Source: Glaesserella parasuis (GTDB taxonomy: Bacteria > Pseudomonadota > Gammaproteobacteria > Enterobacterales > Pasteurellaceae). From it: a DNA stretch of 64,000 bases. Of the stretch, positions 9,786 to 18,612 are shown piece after piece. Below the pieces are notes generated by a model. It did no database searches. It was not told the DNA's origin and worked only from the letters and a program-made list of their open reading frames with translations. The stretch is taken from assembly GCF_002015085.1 (NCBI RefSeq), contig NZ_MUXW01000019.1, forward strand, positions 1 to 64,000, in the 5' to 3' direction. The first letter of the stretch is position 1. Each line of letters starts with the position of its first letter. Made by a program: the position numbers and the translations under genes.

Positions 9786-9810
9786 TTAAGGGCAAATGTC
9801 ATTTGCCCCT
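9786..9810. repeat. Palindrome GGGCAAAT-gtc-ATTTGCCC between glyQ and the glutaredoxin gene
   Basis: An eight-base perfect stem (9790-9797 with 9801-9808) flanked by an extra C/T. Read on the minus strand it starts ATAGGGGCAAATGAC. A close relative occurs at 45422-45443. It belongs to the AGGGG-headed intergenic palindromes seen elsewhere in the window. Confidence 0.6.
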
Positions 9811-9818
9811 ATCAATAA

Positions 9819-10727
9819 TTATTTTTTACAACCTGGGAACCCTAACGCTTCACGGCTTGCATAGTAGGCTTCCGCTACACCTTTGGTTAAGGTGCGGATG
9901 CGTAAAATGTAGCGTTGGCGTTCGGTTACAGAGATCGCTTTGCGAGCGTCAAGTAAGTTAAAGCTATGTGCGGCTTTTAAGATACGCTCGTAAGCTGGCA
10001 ACGGTAACGGTTTTTCTAATGCCAATAATTCTTGCACTTCTTTTTCGTATTGATCGAAACAGTAGAATAAGAAATCCGTATTTGCATATTCAAAGTTGTA
10101 AGTAGATTGTTCTACTTCGTTTTGGTGGAATACATCGCCGTAAGTGGTTTTGCCAAGTGGGCCGTCCGACCAAACAAGATCGTACACACTGTCCACGCCT
10201 TGAATGTACATTGCTAAACGCTCTAAGCCGTAAGTAATTTCGCCAGTTACCGGTTTACACTCTAAACCACCCACTTGTTGGAAGTAGGTAAATTGTGTCA
10301 CTTCCATACCGTTTAGCCACACTTCCCAACCTAAGCCCCACGCACCTAGCGTTGGGTTTTCCCAGTTGTCTTCCACAAAGCGAATGTCGTTTTGCGTTGG
10401 GTCGAAACCTAACATTTTCAGGCTGTCTAAATAGAGTTCTTGAATGTTATCCGGTGATGGTTTGATTACCACTTGGAATTGATAGTAGTGTTGTAAACGG
10501 TTCGGGTTTTCGCCATAGCGACCGTCAGTCGGACGGCGTGAAGGCTGAACGTAAGCAAACGCCATCGGCTCAGGGCCAAGCGCACGCAAACAAGTCATCG
10601 GGTGAGATGTCCCCGCGCCGACTTCCATATCGAATGGTTGAACAACGGTGCAACCTTGGTTTGCCCAGTAATCTTGTAGGGCTAAAATCATACCTTGGAA
10701 AGTTTTCACGTTAAATTTCGCTGTCAT
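9819..10727 (-). CDS. glyQ: Glycyl-tRNA synthetase alpha subunit GlyQ
   Basis: Catalytic alpha subunit that activates glycine and works with GlyS. The protein has family hallmarks: [18 protein letters not shown] at the start, then [19 protein letters not shown] and [20 protein letters not shown]. The 302-residue length matches the family. Transcription runs leftward toward the glutaredoxin-like gene and glyS, probably as one unit. Confidence 0.97.
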   Translation of the reverse strand: MTAKFNVKTFQGMILALQDYWANQGCTVVQPFDMEVGAGTSHPMTCLRALGPEPMAFAYVQPSRRPTDGRYGENPNRLQHYYQFQVVIKPSPDNIQELYLDSLKMLGFDPTQNDIRFVEDNWENPTLGAWGLGWEVWLNGMEVTQFTYFQQVGGLECKPVTGEITYGLERLAMYIQGVDSVYDLVWSDGPLGKTTYGDVFHQNEVEQSTYNFEYANTDFLFYCFDQYEKEVQELLALEKPLPLPAYERILKAAHSFNLLDARKAISVTERQRYILRIRTLTKGVAEAYYASREALGFPGCKK

Positions 10728-11149
10728 TGTCTTTTTCCTAAAAATTCATTCAAAAATGTTGGCTATTATAACGTGTAAGCGATGAAATTTTGGGAATTTT
10801 TTGAAATTAGAAGAAATATCTTTACTGTTACACTTTATCCATGATTCACATACGAACTATTAAGAAAATAACCCTATAGTAAGGAGCATTCAAATCAAAC
10901 TAGAAGAAGCATCTGCATCGTAGCGTTGTTTGAACATCTCCACAATATATTTATGCTGATTATTTGAAGAGTCAGAAGGAGCTCTATAGTGGTACATTAA
11001 TATTTGAGTACCTTATCTGAGGGTTGCAGGTGCTAAATAAATAGAGGGTGAGAGTGGAAAAATTCTAAACAGATCTCACCACTCTTTCAAAAAGTTAGCT
11101 ATTGAAAAGCTACGCTGATTGTGAATTTATACAAATTCCTTAATAAAAC
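10728..11149. other. 422-base intergenic region between glyQ and rimO
   Basis: Contains the glyQ upstream region, one doubtful 35-codon ORF (10890-10997, minus) and an inverted-repeat zone. Within 11045-11090 there are two overlapping, mutually exclusive pairings, GGTGAGA/TCTCACC and AGAGTGG/CCACTCT. A weak stem TAGCT/AGCTA followed on the minus strand by CTTTTT lies at 11096-11118 and may terminate rimO. I see no tRNA and no recognisable sRNA. Confidence 0.5.
10890..10997 (-). CDS. Possible 35-residue ORF, unrecognised
   Basis: The minus strand from the ATG at 10995-10997 reads MYHYRAPSDSSNNQHKYI and continues VEMFKQRYDADASSSLI to a TGA. The composition looks protein-like and the middle part (QHKYIVEMFKQRYDA) could be an amphipathic helix. 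The ribosome binding site is poor (AAGG, 12 bases upstream) and I do not recognise the sequence. It could be a remnant of a longer gene. Confidence 0.2.
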   Translation of the reverse strand: MYHYRAPSDSSNNQHKYIVEMFKQRYDADASSSLI

Positions 11150-12481
11150 TTAACAAGTTCCCCACAGATCATATTCATCTGCTTGGGTAATGGTTACTGA
11201 AATAATTTGACCTACTTTCACTTCTGCACCTGAAAGGTTATCTACATAGACAACGCCATCAATCTCTGGGGCATCCGCCATTGAGCGACCAATTATTCCT
11301 TCTTCATCAATTTCATCTACAATCACTGACAAGGTTCTGCCAATTTTCTGTTGTAAACGATCTGCCGAAATTTGTTGTTGTAATTGCATAAAGCGGTGGA
11401 AGCGTTCTTCTTTCACCTCTTCTGGAACTTGATCTTCCATTTCAGTTGCAACAGCACCATCAACAGGGCTGAATTTAAAACAACCGACACGATCTAATTG
11501 TGCTTCTTTTAAGAAATCCAATAACATTTGGAAATCTTCTTCCGTTTCTCCCGGGAAACCAACGATAAATGTTGAACGCAGGGTTAAATCTGGGCAAATC
11601 TCACGCCACTTTTTAATGCGTTCTAATGTGCGGTCAATAGATCCTGGACGCTTCATCGCTTTAAGGATTTTTGGACTTGCATGTTGCAATGGAATATCCA
11701 AATAAGGCAGAAGTTTCCCTTGAGCCATCAACGGAATAAGGTCATCAACGTGTGGATACGGATAAACATAATGCAAACGTACCCAAACACCCATTGAACC
11801 TAGTTGTTCACAGAGGGCGATCAAGTTGTTTTTGATTGGCATACCGTTCCAGAAAACCGTTTTGGTGCCTTCTTCTTTTTTCTTATCTAAAGCGTATGCG
11901 GAAGTGTCCTGCGATACAATCAACAGCTCTTTGACACCAGAATCCACTAAACGCTTCGCTTCATCTAGCACTTGCACGATTGGACGACTGTCTAAATCAC
12001 CACGCATTGATGGAATAATACAGAATGTACAACGGTGATCACAACCTTCCGAAATTTTCAGGTAAGCATAATGTTTCGGGGTTAGCTTAATGCCTTGTTT
12101 TGGCACAAGGCTGACATAAGGGTTGTATTCTGGTTTAGGCACATATTTATGAACGTGTTTCATCACCGCTTCATAGCTATGTGGTCCTGTAATTTCCAAG
12201 ACTTTAGGGTGAACTTCACGAATTTGGTTCTCTTTTGCCCCTAAGCAGCCTGTCACAATCACTTTGCCGTTAGCTTCTAATGCTTCGCCAATACTTTCCA
12301 AAGACTCTTGCACGGCACTGTCAATAAACCCACAAGTATTGACAATCACTAAATCCGCCCCTTCGTAGCTGGAAATGATGTTATAACCATCTGAACGAAG
12401 CTCGGTTAAAATACGTTCCGAATCGACTAAATTTTTAGGGCAACCAAGGCTCACAAAGCCGATATTTGGTGCTGAACTCAT
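11150..12481 (-). CDS. rimO: Ribosomal protein uS12 methylthiotransferase RimO
   Basis: Radical-SAM enzyme that methylthiolates an aspartate of ribosomal protein S12. The auxiliary cluster cysteines are C14 (SLGCPKN), C50 (NTCGFI) and C79 (VTGCLGA). The radical-SAM cluster is C147-x3-C151-x2-C154 in [19 protein letters not shown]-like C-terminal domain starts near residue 375. At 443 residues it matches E. coli RimO (441). It is monocistronic by its flanks. Confidence 0.95.
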   Translation of the reverse strand: MSSAPNIGFVSLGCPKNLVDSERILTELRSDGYNIISSYEGADLVIVNTCGFIDSAVQESLESIGEALEANGKVIVTGCLGAKENQIREVHPKVLEITGPHSYEAVMKHVHKYVPKPEYNPYVSLVPKQGIKLTPKHYAYLKISEGCDHRCTFCIIPSMRGDLDSRPIVQVLDEAKRLVDSGVKELLIVSQDTSAYALDKKKEEGTKTVFWNGMPIKNNLIALCEQLGSMGVWVRLHYVYPYPHVDDLIPLMAQGKLLPYLDIPLQHASPKILKAMKRPGSIDRTLERIKKWREICPDLTLRSTFIVGFPGETEEDFQMLLDFLKEAQLDRVGCFKFSPVDGAVATEMEDQVPEEVKEERFHRFMQLQQQISADRLQQKIGRTLSVIVDEIDEEGIIGRSMADAPEIDGVVYVDNLSGAEVKVGQIISVTITQADEYDLWGTC

Positions 12482-12515
12482 AAAACAATCTCAACAATAT
12501 AGATAATCAAATAAA

Positions 12516-12545
12516 CAAGCCTATGCAAAGCATAGGCTAAAGGAA
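12516..12545 (-). terminator. Hairpin between mtnN and rimO
   Basis: A perfect nine-base stem AGCCTATGC/GCATAGGCT (12518-12526 and 12530-12538) with a 3-base loop, followed on the minus strand by TTGTTTATTTG. It lies between the end of mtnN and the start of rimO and probably terminates the mtnN transcript. Confidence 0.65.
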
Positions 12546-12646
12546 CAGAATTGTACAAAATTTGAAGATAAATTTCGACAACAAGCGGTTTTTTTATGGT
12601 TAAAATTTGCAAATATTACGAGATAAATTACCTCTTGCTGTTTTGA

Positions 12647-13339
12647 TTAGGCAAAATTATTCAACATTGCCAACACAATTTCAGACGATTTTTCTGCAGC
12701 AAGCGGTAAGAATTCATCAAAAGAGAGATGAGATTCTTTGTCTGCCACATCAGAAATTGCACGCACAACAACGAAAGGCACTTGGAATGCGTGACACACT
12801 TGGGCGATAGAAGCGGCTTCCATTTCCACGGCTTTTACGGACGGGAAATCATTGCGAATACGAGCAATCATATCACTGCCATTCACAAACAGATCGCCAC
12901 TACAGATTAAACCAGATACTGCATTAAATCCTGCTTTCTCGGTTTCTTTGATAGCAATTTGTGCAAGTTGTTCGTTTGCCATAAAGGCGGCTGGATTAGC
13001 TGGCAGTTGTCCTTTTTCATAACCAAAGGCGGTGACATCTACATCGTGATGACGAACTTCCGTTGAAATGACAATATCGCCTACGTTCAAATTAGCGTCT
13101 AGACCCCCAGCAGATCCCGTATTAATCACCATTTCAGGTTTAGCCAGTTGTAATAATAATGCCGTTCCCATTGCGGAGGCGGTTTTACCAATACCCGATT
13201 GCAATAATGCAACATCAGTATTATTAATTTTGCCTTCGTAGATTTTACAACCTGCAATTTCCGTTAATTTCGGCTCTGCCATATAACTTAATAAAATTTC
13301 GACTTCTTGTGCCATTGCACCTATGATGCCAATTTTCAT
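12647..13339 (-). CDS. mtnN: 5'-methylthioadenosine/S-adenosylhomocysteine nucleosidase
   Basis: Hydrolyses methylthioadenosine, S-adenosylhomocysteine and 5'-deoxyadenosine to adenine and a ribose product, recycling SAM by-products. Typical motifs are [16 protein letters not shown] at the N-terminus, [15 protein letters not shown] [17 protein letters not shown], and the ligand-binding [13 protein letters not shown]. The 230-residue length is normal. Its start overlaps the end of the DsbA-like gene upstream by four bases, so the two are coupled. Confidence 0.95.
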   Translation of the reverse strand: MKIGIIGAMAQEVEILLSYMAEPKLTEIAGCKIYEGKINNTDVALLQSGIGKTASAMGTALLLQLAKPEMVINTGSAGGLDANLNVGDIVISTEVRHHDVDVTAFGYEKGQLPANPAAFMANEQLAQIAIKETEKAGFNAVSGLICSGDLFVNGSDMIARIRNDFPSVKAVEMEAASIAQVCHAFQVPFVVVRAISDVADKESHLSFDEFLPLAAEKSSEIVLAMLNNFA

Positions 13340-14013
13340 TTTGTGACTCCTTGTTGCTCTTTTTGTAATTTATCGACTAAAAAGTCGAGTACGGCGTAGG
13401 TATAATCATCATTATAAAGAGTACTTTTAGTTAAAATATATTCACCATTCAATACCGCCATGGGAATGACTGGCGGTGAATAGCGTTTTATTAATTCATA
13501 ATTTTGTGAGATTCTTTTCGGATAATTTTCCTTTTTTCTTGTTTGTTCAACGGCATCCAACGAAATCTGATTCTTATGCAACCATTTGGCTATTGCTTCA
13601 TCATTGGTAATAAGTCGATCATTTTGATAAGAGCTATCAAATAAATACTTCTCGCTTAATTCAGGTTTTCCCAGTTCTGAAAAAAGTGCATTTAAACTTA
13701 CTGTGATGCCATATTTATTCTCACTAAAAGCGGCAACACGTTCTAAAACCACTTTATCTGAGTGTCGAGAAGCGTATTGTTTTAAATAATCATCACCATT
13801 TAAACAGACTTCACAACCATACTGATAAAAATAAGTAATTAACACCTTATTATCTTTCGGTAATAAAATATCTAATGGTTTTTTATAAGAGTAGTAGCCT
13901 TTTCCATCTTGGAATAGAGGTGTTTTTGTAGGTTCTTCTGCAAAAAGCGAAGATATAAATAGCCATAAGCTAATAAAATAGATCCAATTTCTAAATTTCA
14001 TTATGTTATCCAT
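13336..14013 (-). CDS. Periplasmic DsbA-like thiol-disulfide protein
   Basis: A signal peptide ([20 protein letters not shown]) is followed by a thioredoxin fold with CEVC at residues 67-70 ([17 protein letters not shown]). A helical insertion and a cis-proline loop [13 protein letters not shown] complete the DsbA-like pattern. It probably makes or breaks disulfides in the periplasm. The annotated start could be the second ATG, four codons downstream (14001). It is coupled to mtnN, an arrangement I recall from Haemophilus. It is not a close copy of classical DsbA, whose active site is CPHC. Confidence 0.78.
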   Translation of the reverse strand: MDNIMKFRNWIYFISLWLFISSLFAEEPTKTPLFQDGKGYYSYKKPLDILLPKDNKVLITYFYQYGCEVCLNGDDYLKQYASRHSDKVVLERVAAFSENKYGITVSLNALFSELGKPELSEKYLFDSSYQNDRLITNDEAIAKWLHKNQISLDAVEQTRKKENYPKRISQNYELIKRYSPPVIPMAVLNGEYILTKSTLYNDDYTYAVLDFLVDKLQKEQQGVTK

Positions 14014-14037
14014 TGAACAAAATCACTAAATATCACT

Positions 14038-14262
14038 CTAATAGTGCGGTGGTGGTGTTTCTTCTGCACGACTTGCAACATTACTTGGCTGAACACTGTG
14101 CAATTTTTCAGCTAAATGACGCACTTGGTACTGCAGTTTTTCTAGCATAAACTGTTGGGCAATCAGAGCTTGATTAAGTTCCTCGATTGTATGATCTTGG
14201 AAGGCGATTTTAGCTTCTAACTCCGCCAAAGAGGTAGTTATCTTATTGAAATTTTCTGACAT
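14038..14262 (-). CDS. slyX: SlyX family protein
   Basis: A 74-residue protein from the ATG at 14260-14262 (MSENFNKITTSL). It is an almost continuous coiled coil (ELEAKIAFQDHTIEELNQAL) with the family-specific end ETPPPHY. A GTG at 14298 would add 12 residues, but the shorter form matches family length. It is divergent from fkpA, as in E. coli. Its molecular role is unknown. Confidence 0.88.
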   Translation of the reverse strand: MSENFNKITTSLAELEAKIAFQDHTIEELNQALIAQQFMLEKLQYQVRHLAEKLHSVQPSNVASRAEETPPPHY

Positions 14263-14356
14263 TTCAAAATATAAAGGTTGTGTTAAAAAGAAATACACTT
14301 TACCCTATCTACCTTTGTTTTAACAAACTATTTAATGATTTTTACAAGGAAAAGCT

Positions 14357-15073
14357 ATGTTAAAAAATAAATTTTCTGCTCTTGCAGTAATGACAAGCTC
14401 TCTGTTTATTGCACAAGCTGCGTTTGCAGAAAAAGCAGATACTAAATTTGTTGATGATTCATCTTACGCTGTGGGCGTATTGATGGGTAAAAATATCGAA
14501 GATGTTATTTCTTCTCAAAAAGAGATTTTTTCTTATAACCAAGAACGTGTTTTAGCTGGTATGCAAGACACATTGAAAAAAAGCGGTAAGTTAACCGATG
14601 AAGATTTACAAAAACAATTAAAAGCGTTAGATGCTTATTTAGTTGAACAAGAAACTAAAATCCAAGCAGAAAAAAGTAAAGCGACCATTGAGGCTGGCGA
14701 TAAATTCCGTGCTGAATATGCGAAAAAATCCGGCGTGAAGAAAACTCAATCTGGGTTACTCTATAAAATTGAGAAAGCAGGCTCAGGCGAAGCACCAAAA
14801 GCAACTGATACAGTAAAAGTACACTATAAAGGTACATTACCAGATGGTACTGTGTTTGACAGCTCTTACGACCGTGGTGAGCCGATTGAATTTCAATTAA
14901 ATCAATTAATTCCTGCGTGGGTTGAAGCAATCCCTATGTTGAAAAAAGGTGGCAAAATGGAAATCGTTGCTCCACCACAACTGGCATACGGCGACCGTCA
15001 AGCAGGAAAAATCCCAGCAAACTCCACATTAAAATTTGAGATCGAATTATTAGATTTTAAACCAGCAAAATAA
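14357..15073 (+). CDS. fkpA: FKBP-type peptidyl-prolyl isomerase, periplasmic (FkpA)
   Basis: Periplasmic folding factor with prolyl isomerase and chaperone activity. It has a signal peptide ending AQAAFA, a helical N-terminal dimerisation domain (about 30-120), and an FKBP domain at the C-terminus. The FKBP domain contains VKVHYKGTLPDGTVFDSSYD, PIEFQLNQLIPAWVEAIPML and PPQLAYGDR. The 238-residue length is normal, and the gene is divergent from slyX as in enterobacteria. The gene is preceded by AAGGAAA and followed by a strong terminator. Confidence 0.93.
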   Translation: MLKNKFSALAVMTSSLFIAQAAFAEKADTKFVDDSSYAVGVLMGKNIEDVISSQKEIFSYNQERVLAGMQDTLKKSGKLTDEDLQKQLKALDAYLVEQETKIQAEKSKATIEAGDKFRAEYAKKSGVKKTQSGLLYKIEKAGSGEAPKATDTVKVHYKGTLPDGTVFDSSYDRGEPIEFQLNQLIPAWVEAIPMLKKGGKMEIVAPPQLAYGDRQAGKIPANSTLKFEIELLDFKPAK

Positions 15074-15092
15074 GTTTACTTACACTCATTCT

Positions 15093-15118
15093 AAGGGCAC
15101 AATTTGTGCCCTTATTTT
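15093..15118 (+). terminator. Terminator of fkpA
   Basis: Stem AAGGGCAC/GTGCCCTT (about 15093-15113) with a short A/T loop, followed by TATTTTCAATTTTA. It lies 20 bases after the fkpA stop and 23 bases before yheO. Confidence 0.85.
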
Positions 15119-15140
15119 CAATTTTATGTAGCGACAAAGT

Positions 15141-15797
15141 ATGACAGCAAAATTCAACCCGCTTTCTGATGAAGATCACGCCATTTTGGCTTCCTACTTT
15201 CCTGTTGTTGATGGTATTGCCGCTCTCATTGGCGAGCATTGTGAAATCGTACTGCATTCCCTTGAATTTTTAGAACACTCTGCGATTTATATCGTCAATG
15301 GGCATAATACTGACCGCAAAATTGGCTCGCCGATTACAGATCGAGCTTTGTGGTCACTTCATCATATGCAAACCGACAGCGTATCCAAACCTTATTTCAC
15401 TCGCGCCAAGAGTGGAGTATTAATGAAATCTGTCACCATTGCCATTCGCAACGGTAAACAACACGTTATCGGCTTAATTTGCATTAATATCAATCTTGAT
15501 ATCCCTGTATCGCAATTTTTAAATAGTTTTATTGCCCCACCAGAGAGCGAAGGCTCAGTGAATTTTGCAAGCTCTGTCGAAGACTTGGTGGCTCAAACCA
15601 TTGAAAGCACCATTGTCGAAATAAAAAACGACCGCAACATTTCTAACAGCAATAAAAACCGCCATATTGTCACCGCATTATTTGAAAAAGGTATTTTTGA
15701 TATTAAAGATGCAATCAACCAAGTTGCTGACCGCTTAGAGATCTCTCGCCACACGGTTTATCTCTACATTCGCCAGCTCAAACAGGACGGTGAATAA
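15141..15797 (+). CDS. yheO: YheO-family transcriptional regulator
   Basis: N-terminal YheO/PAS-like sensor domain ([20 protein letters not shown], then the [13 protein letters not shown] region [19 protein letters not shown]) and a C-terminal helix-turn-helix ([20 protein letters not shown]). It has 218 residues. In E. coli yheO also precedes tusDCB. The stop codon overlaps the tusD start (TAATG), which indicates one operon. The ligand and target genes are not known to me. Confidence 0.88.
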   Translation: MTAKFNPLSDEDHAILASYFPVVDGIAALIGEHCEIVLHSLEFLEHSAIYIVNGHNTDRKIGSPITDRALWSLHHMQTDSVSKPYFTRAKSGVLMKSVTIAIRNGKQHVIGLICININLDIPVSQFLNSFIAPPESEGSVNFASSVEDLVAQTIESTIVEIKNDRNISNSNKNRHIVTALFEKGIFDIKDAINQVADRLEISRHTVYLYIRQLKQDGE

Positions 15798-16150
15798 TGC
15801 GATATGTGTTGGCAGTAAAACACGGGGTGTATGGCTCACAAGGGGCGTATCTAGCCTATCAAGTTGCTCAAGCACTTTTAGCTCAGGGGCATAGAATTGA
15901 ACAAATCTTCTTTTTTCAAGATGGGGTTAGCAATGCAAATCAACTTATTGATCCAGCCAGCGATGAACTGAATTTGGTTGAGGCTTGGAAAAGCTTAGCC
16001 CAATCTCACCGCTTGTCGTTACATCTCTGTATTGCAGCTGCTCAACGGCGTGGCATTGTAGAGCAAAATCTCGCTGAAGGTTTTACCCTTGCAGGTCTTG
16101 GTGAATTTAGCCAAGCGGTATTTACTGCAGATCGATTACTGACTATTTAA
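15797..16150 (+). CDS. tusD: Sulfurtransferase subunit TusD
   Basis: Catalytic subunit of the TusBCD complex, which relays sulfur from TusA to TusE and MnmA for 2-thiolation of tRNA wobble uridine. The DsrE fold is evident. The conserved cysteine in [14 protein letters not shown], near residue 78, is the persulfide site. The length is 117 residues. It is translationally coupled to yheO and lies one base from tusC. Confidence 0.92.
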   Translation: MRYVLAVKHGVYGSQGAYLAYQVAQALLAQGHRIEQIFFFQDGVSNANQLIDPASDELNLVEAWKSLAQSHRLSLHLCIAAAQRRGIVEQNLAEGFTLAGLGEFSQAVFTADRLLTI

Positions 16151-16151
16151 A

Positions 16152-16523
16152 ATGAAACGTTATAAACTTGCTATTCTCTTTACTCAGCCCCCATTTGGCA
16201 CATCAACAAGCCGAGAAGGTCTTGATGCTCTATTGGCTGCCAGTGCTTTTTGCAATGAAGATGAAATTGCCATTTGCTTTCTCAATGATGGCGTATTCAA
16301 TCTAGTTGCTAATCAACAGCCTGAAAAGATTTTACAAAAAGATCATATATCCACATTCAAGCTAATCGATCTCTATGATTTAACCGAATGTTTTGTCTGC
16401 CAACAATCAGTAGATGAGCGTGGGCTACATCACGCAGAATGGATACTACCCGAACTCCGTTTTGTTAGCCGAACAGCATTATTTGATACCCTGCATCAAG
16501 CCGAAAAAGTACTCACATTCTAA
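16152..16523 (+). CDS. tusC: Sulfurtransferase subunit TusC
   Basis: DsrF-like structural subunit of TusBCD. It starts YKLAILFTQPPFGTSTSREG and contains the family LLAASAF and CFLNDGVFNLV segments. It has 123 residues. It sits between tusD and tusB in the conserved order with spacings of one and nine bases. Confidence 0.9.
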   Translation: MKRYKLAILFTQPPFGTSTSREGLDALLAASAFCNEDEIAICFLNDGVFNLVANQQPEKILQKDHISTFKLIDLYDLTECFVCQQSVDERGLHHAEWILPELRFVSRTALFDTLHQAEKVLTF

Positions 16524-16532
16524 GGACATACT

Positions 16533-16796
16533 ATGCTCTATACATTTTCCAAAGCACAATATGACTTATCAACACTAAACGCTATTCTTGAACAAGTTAC
16601 CCCTGATGATGCCATCGTGTTATGGCAAGATGGCGTATTACAAGCGGTAAAATACCCACAACTTTTTACCAACAAGACAGTTTTTGTGTTACAAAATGAT
16701 ATAGAGGCAAGAGGATTAACCACCACATTGCCAACAATCTCGCTGGCAATGTTGGTGCAATTGACGGAGAAGTACTATCCGCAAGCATATATTTAA
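16533..16796 (+). CDS. tusB: Sulfurtransferase subunit TusB
   Basis: DsrH-like subunit of TusBCD, 87 residues. MLYTFSKAQYDL and the VLWQDGVLQAV segment are typical. A ribosome binding site (AAGGA) precedes the start. An uptake-signal core ACAAGCGGTAAAAT lies inside the gene. It is the last gene of yheO-tusDCB, and the plus-strand unit ends 25 bases before the convergent fucA remnant. Confidence 0.88.
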   Translation: MLYTFSKAQYDLSTLNAILEQVTPDDAIVLWQDGVLQAVKYPQLFTNKTVFVLQNDIEARGLTTTLPTISLAMLVQLTEKYYPQAYI

Positions 16797-16821
16797 TAAT
16801 ATAGTTGTTACTCTAGTACTA

Positions 16822-17200
16822 TCAATGCTTCTCTTCTACTCTCAATCCATAAGTGGAAAATTTTCCTAAAACGACTTTAATTTCTTCATCAGAAAGGACT
16901 GGGACATCTGGTGTCGTTGCCAAGAGTTTCAGATACCATTCCGCTAAAACCTCAACTTCGTGAGCAACCCAAAGGGCTTTTTCCAGATTGACTTCAGCAG
17001 CAATCATTCCGTGATGTTGTAATAAAATCGCTTTACTTTTTGCGATACCTTGTTTTACATATTCCGCAAGTTGCCAAGTACCGAAAGTAGCATAAGGCAC
17101 ACACGGAACGTGATTTGTTCCCGTAACGCCAATCATATAATGAATAGCTGGAATATCTTTATTTAAGATAGATACTCCAGTACAGGATTAGTGTACCACT
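16822..17200 (-). pseudogene. fucA: fucA remnant: 3' part of a second L-fuculose-phosphate aldolase gene
   Basis: The last 104 residues are identical to FucA at 35411-36064 except for one change (AEWY versus AQWY). Homology continues upstream to about [11 protein letters not shown] and then breaks down near 17200 into an ABC ATPase gene. The copy keeps the H155-type HHGMIA motif but lacks E73 and the HNH zinc ligands, so it cannot be an active aldolase. At DNA level about 200 bases (16975-17175) differ from the intact gene at only about one to two positions, while the 3' end carries more than ten mostly silent changes. This suggests a diverged allele partly converted by the intact copy. Confidence 0.85.
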
Positions 17201-17356
17201 ACAAGCACCGTTTTCACCCATTAAAGCGTGGGCTTCTCCCTTATGTAGTTCAAGCTGAACATTCTTTAAGGCTTGAACTCCCACAAAAGATTTGCTGATG
17301 TTCTTCATTGAGAGTAACGGCGTATTGTTATTGACTGCGGTCATCTCTGCCTCCAT
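17201..17356 (-). pseudogene. 5' fragment of a sugar ABC transporter ATPase gene
   Basis: The frame reads from [20 protein letters not shown] through [20 protein letters not shown] to GENGA, which is the start of the Walker A of an RbsA/MglA/XylG-type ATPase. It then runs out of homology at the junction with fucA. The ATG at 17342-17344 has a good GGAGG in front; an ATG four codons earlier is also open. It is not a fragment of the inositol ATPase at 21488 (different residues throughout). A perfect CRP site lies 94 bases upstream. It was probably the first gene of an operon whose middle has been lost. Confidence 0.82.
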
Positions 17357-17449
17357 TACAATAATAAAAATGGTTTACCTAGGTAACGGAAAGCATATTT
17401 GTACAAAGTTGACAGTTTTCAAAGTGGATTTACATTGAGATGTTAATTT

Positions 17450-17465
17450 TGTGAAAGGTGTCACA
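17450..17465. promoter_or_regulatory. Candidate CRP site upstream of the ABC ATPase fragment
   Basis: TGTGAAAGGTGTCACA is a perfect match to the CRP consensus TGTGA-N6-TCACA. It lies 94 bases upstream of the truncated ABC gene on the minus strand, a normal activating distance. The control region of the lost operon therefore still looks intact. Confidence 0.7.
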
Positions 17466-17499
17466 AAAAATCATTTATTGATTATTTTTTCACAAAAAG

Positions 17500-17542
17500 A
17501 ACCTGCCCGATTTTTTGAAAAATGTAGGAAAATCGGGCAGGT
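17500..17542 (-). terminator. Terminator of iolB with TGCCCGATTT stem
   Basis: Arms AACCTGCCCGATTTT and AAAATCGGGCAGGTT surround a loop of about 13 bases and are followed on the minus strand by CTTTTTGTG. It terminates iolB transcription. A hairpin with the same GCCCGATTT/AAATCGGGC core occurs at 40096-40129, also about 40-50 bases outside a CRP site. Confidence 0.8.
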
Positions 17543-17577
17543 TAAACGGAAAGATATTATACGTTTCAGTAGAGTAT

Positions 17578-18393
17578 CTATTTGAATTTCTCACTATAAG
17601 CCATACTGTTTACCCAAGCATGATCGCTTTCCCACGTAAATTGCCATTTACGTACAGGACCAGCCATCACATTTAAATAGTAATTATTATAACCAGCAAT
17701 AGTCGCTACTGGATGATAGCCTCTTGGTACTTTCACAACATCTTTATCATAAACCGCCATACATTCATCTAAGCTTCTATCATCAGTATAAACTCGTTGC
17801 ATTGCAAAACCTTGTGCATGCTCAAAACGGTGATAATAAGTTTCCTCAAGATAAGTTTCATTTGGAGAATCTTTTTGGTCGTGTTTGTGGCTTGGATAAG
17901 AACTCGTATTGCCTTCATCAGTAAAGACTTCCACAACTAATAAACTATCAGCAGGCTCAGTTTCAGGCAAAATATTATGTACCAATCTTTGGTTATTACC
18001 GACCCCACGTTTTTCTACACCTATCTCTTGTGGTGTAATTAAACGTAATGGTAAATCACCATTACTTGGAGCACGACAAACAGCCAGTTCTAAATCTTCC
18101 GTAGCAACAACTTTGAGTTGGTAATGATGAGGAACATATAAAGCATAAGGAGGAATCTTTTCAAAAGGTGTAGACCTATTCCCAATATTTTCAAAAACTT
18201 CTGTTGGGGTGATTACGTTGCCTTTCCCTGCAACAAATACTAGACAGAGTTCATTTGTCCCGCTCTCTAATGTAATTTCTTCTCCTTTACTCAAAAGGTA
18301 AGCATCAAAACCTACATACTCCCAATTTGCGTTTTCTGGTGTAATGTGCTGGATTTGTCCGTGTTTTTGACTTTTTGACAGTAAATAGCTCAT
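17578..18393 (-). CDS. iolB: 5-deoxy-glucuronate isomerase IolB
   Basis: Isomerises 5-deoxy-D-glucuronate to 2-deoxy-5-keto-D-gluconate in myo-inositol breakdown. The double cupin protein has 271 residues. Characteristic stretches are PSHKHDQKDSPNETYLEETY, with metal-binding histidine and glutamate residues, and PRGYHPVATIAGYNNYYLNV. It is divergent from iolA, with a shared 219-base promoter region containing a candidate operator at 18497-18512. Confidence 0.92.
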   Translation of the reverse strand: MSYLLSKSQKHGQIQHITPENANWEYVGFDAYLLSKGEEITLESGTNELCLVFVAGKGNVITPTEVFENIGNRSTPFEKIPPYALYVPHHYQLKVVATEDLELAVCRAPSNGDLPLRLITPQEIGVEKRGVGNNQRLVHNILPETEPADSLLVVEVFTDEGNTSSYPSHKHDQKDSPNETYLEETYYHRFEHAQGFAMQRVYTDDRSLDECMAVYDKDVVKVPRGYHPVATIAGYNNYYLNVMAGPVRKWQFTWESDHAWVNSMAYSEKFK

Positions 18394-18496
18394 AAATACC
18401 TCACATTAAATATTATTGACCTAAGTTTGTACTATAAAAAATATCTACACTTTTTTGTATTAGAAAATGCTCATTTTTCTATACGGATCACAAAAA

Positions 18497-18512
18497 TGAA
18501 ATATATTTTTCA
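18497..18512. promoter_or_regulatory. Candidate iol operator TGAAA-N6-TTTCA (iolA/iolB promoter region)
   Basis: TGAAATATATTTTTCA is a perfect palindromic-arm match to the motif shared with 32118-32133 and 32256-32271, each followed by TTTT. It sits in the divergent iolB/iolA interval. The arms resemble the GGAA-N6-TTCC operators known for IolR proteins of the RpiR family, and an RpiR-family gene closes this locus. Confidence 0.5.
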
Positions 18513-18612
18513 TTTTGATGATTTTTAGCTTGAAATTTTCTTTTTTTAGAGGTAGCTTTGCACCGTTATTGTCTAGAATTCCTTCTACTTTATATTTCAA
18601 AGGAGCACACAT

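Noticed and set aside
10728..11149. tRNA gene in the glyQ-rimO gap
   Set aside because: No cloverleaf with acceptor stem, GTTCRA loop or CCA end could be drawn from the sequence.
17159..17356. Short functional protein of 65 residues
   Set aside because: It is an ABC ATPase cut at the Walker A and running out of frame into fucA sequence; it cannot fold as a nucleotide-binding domain.
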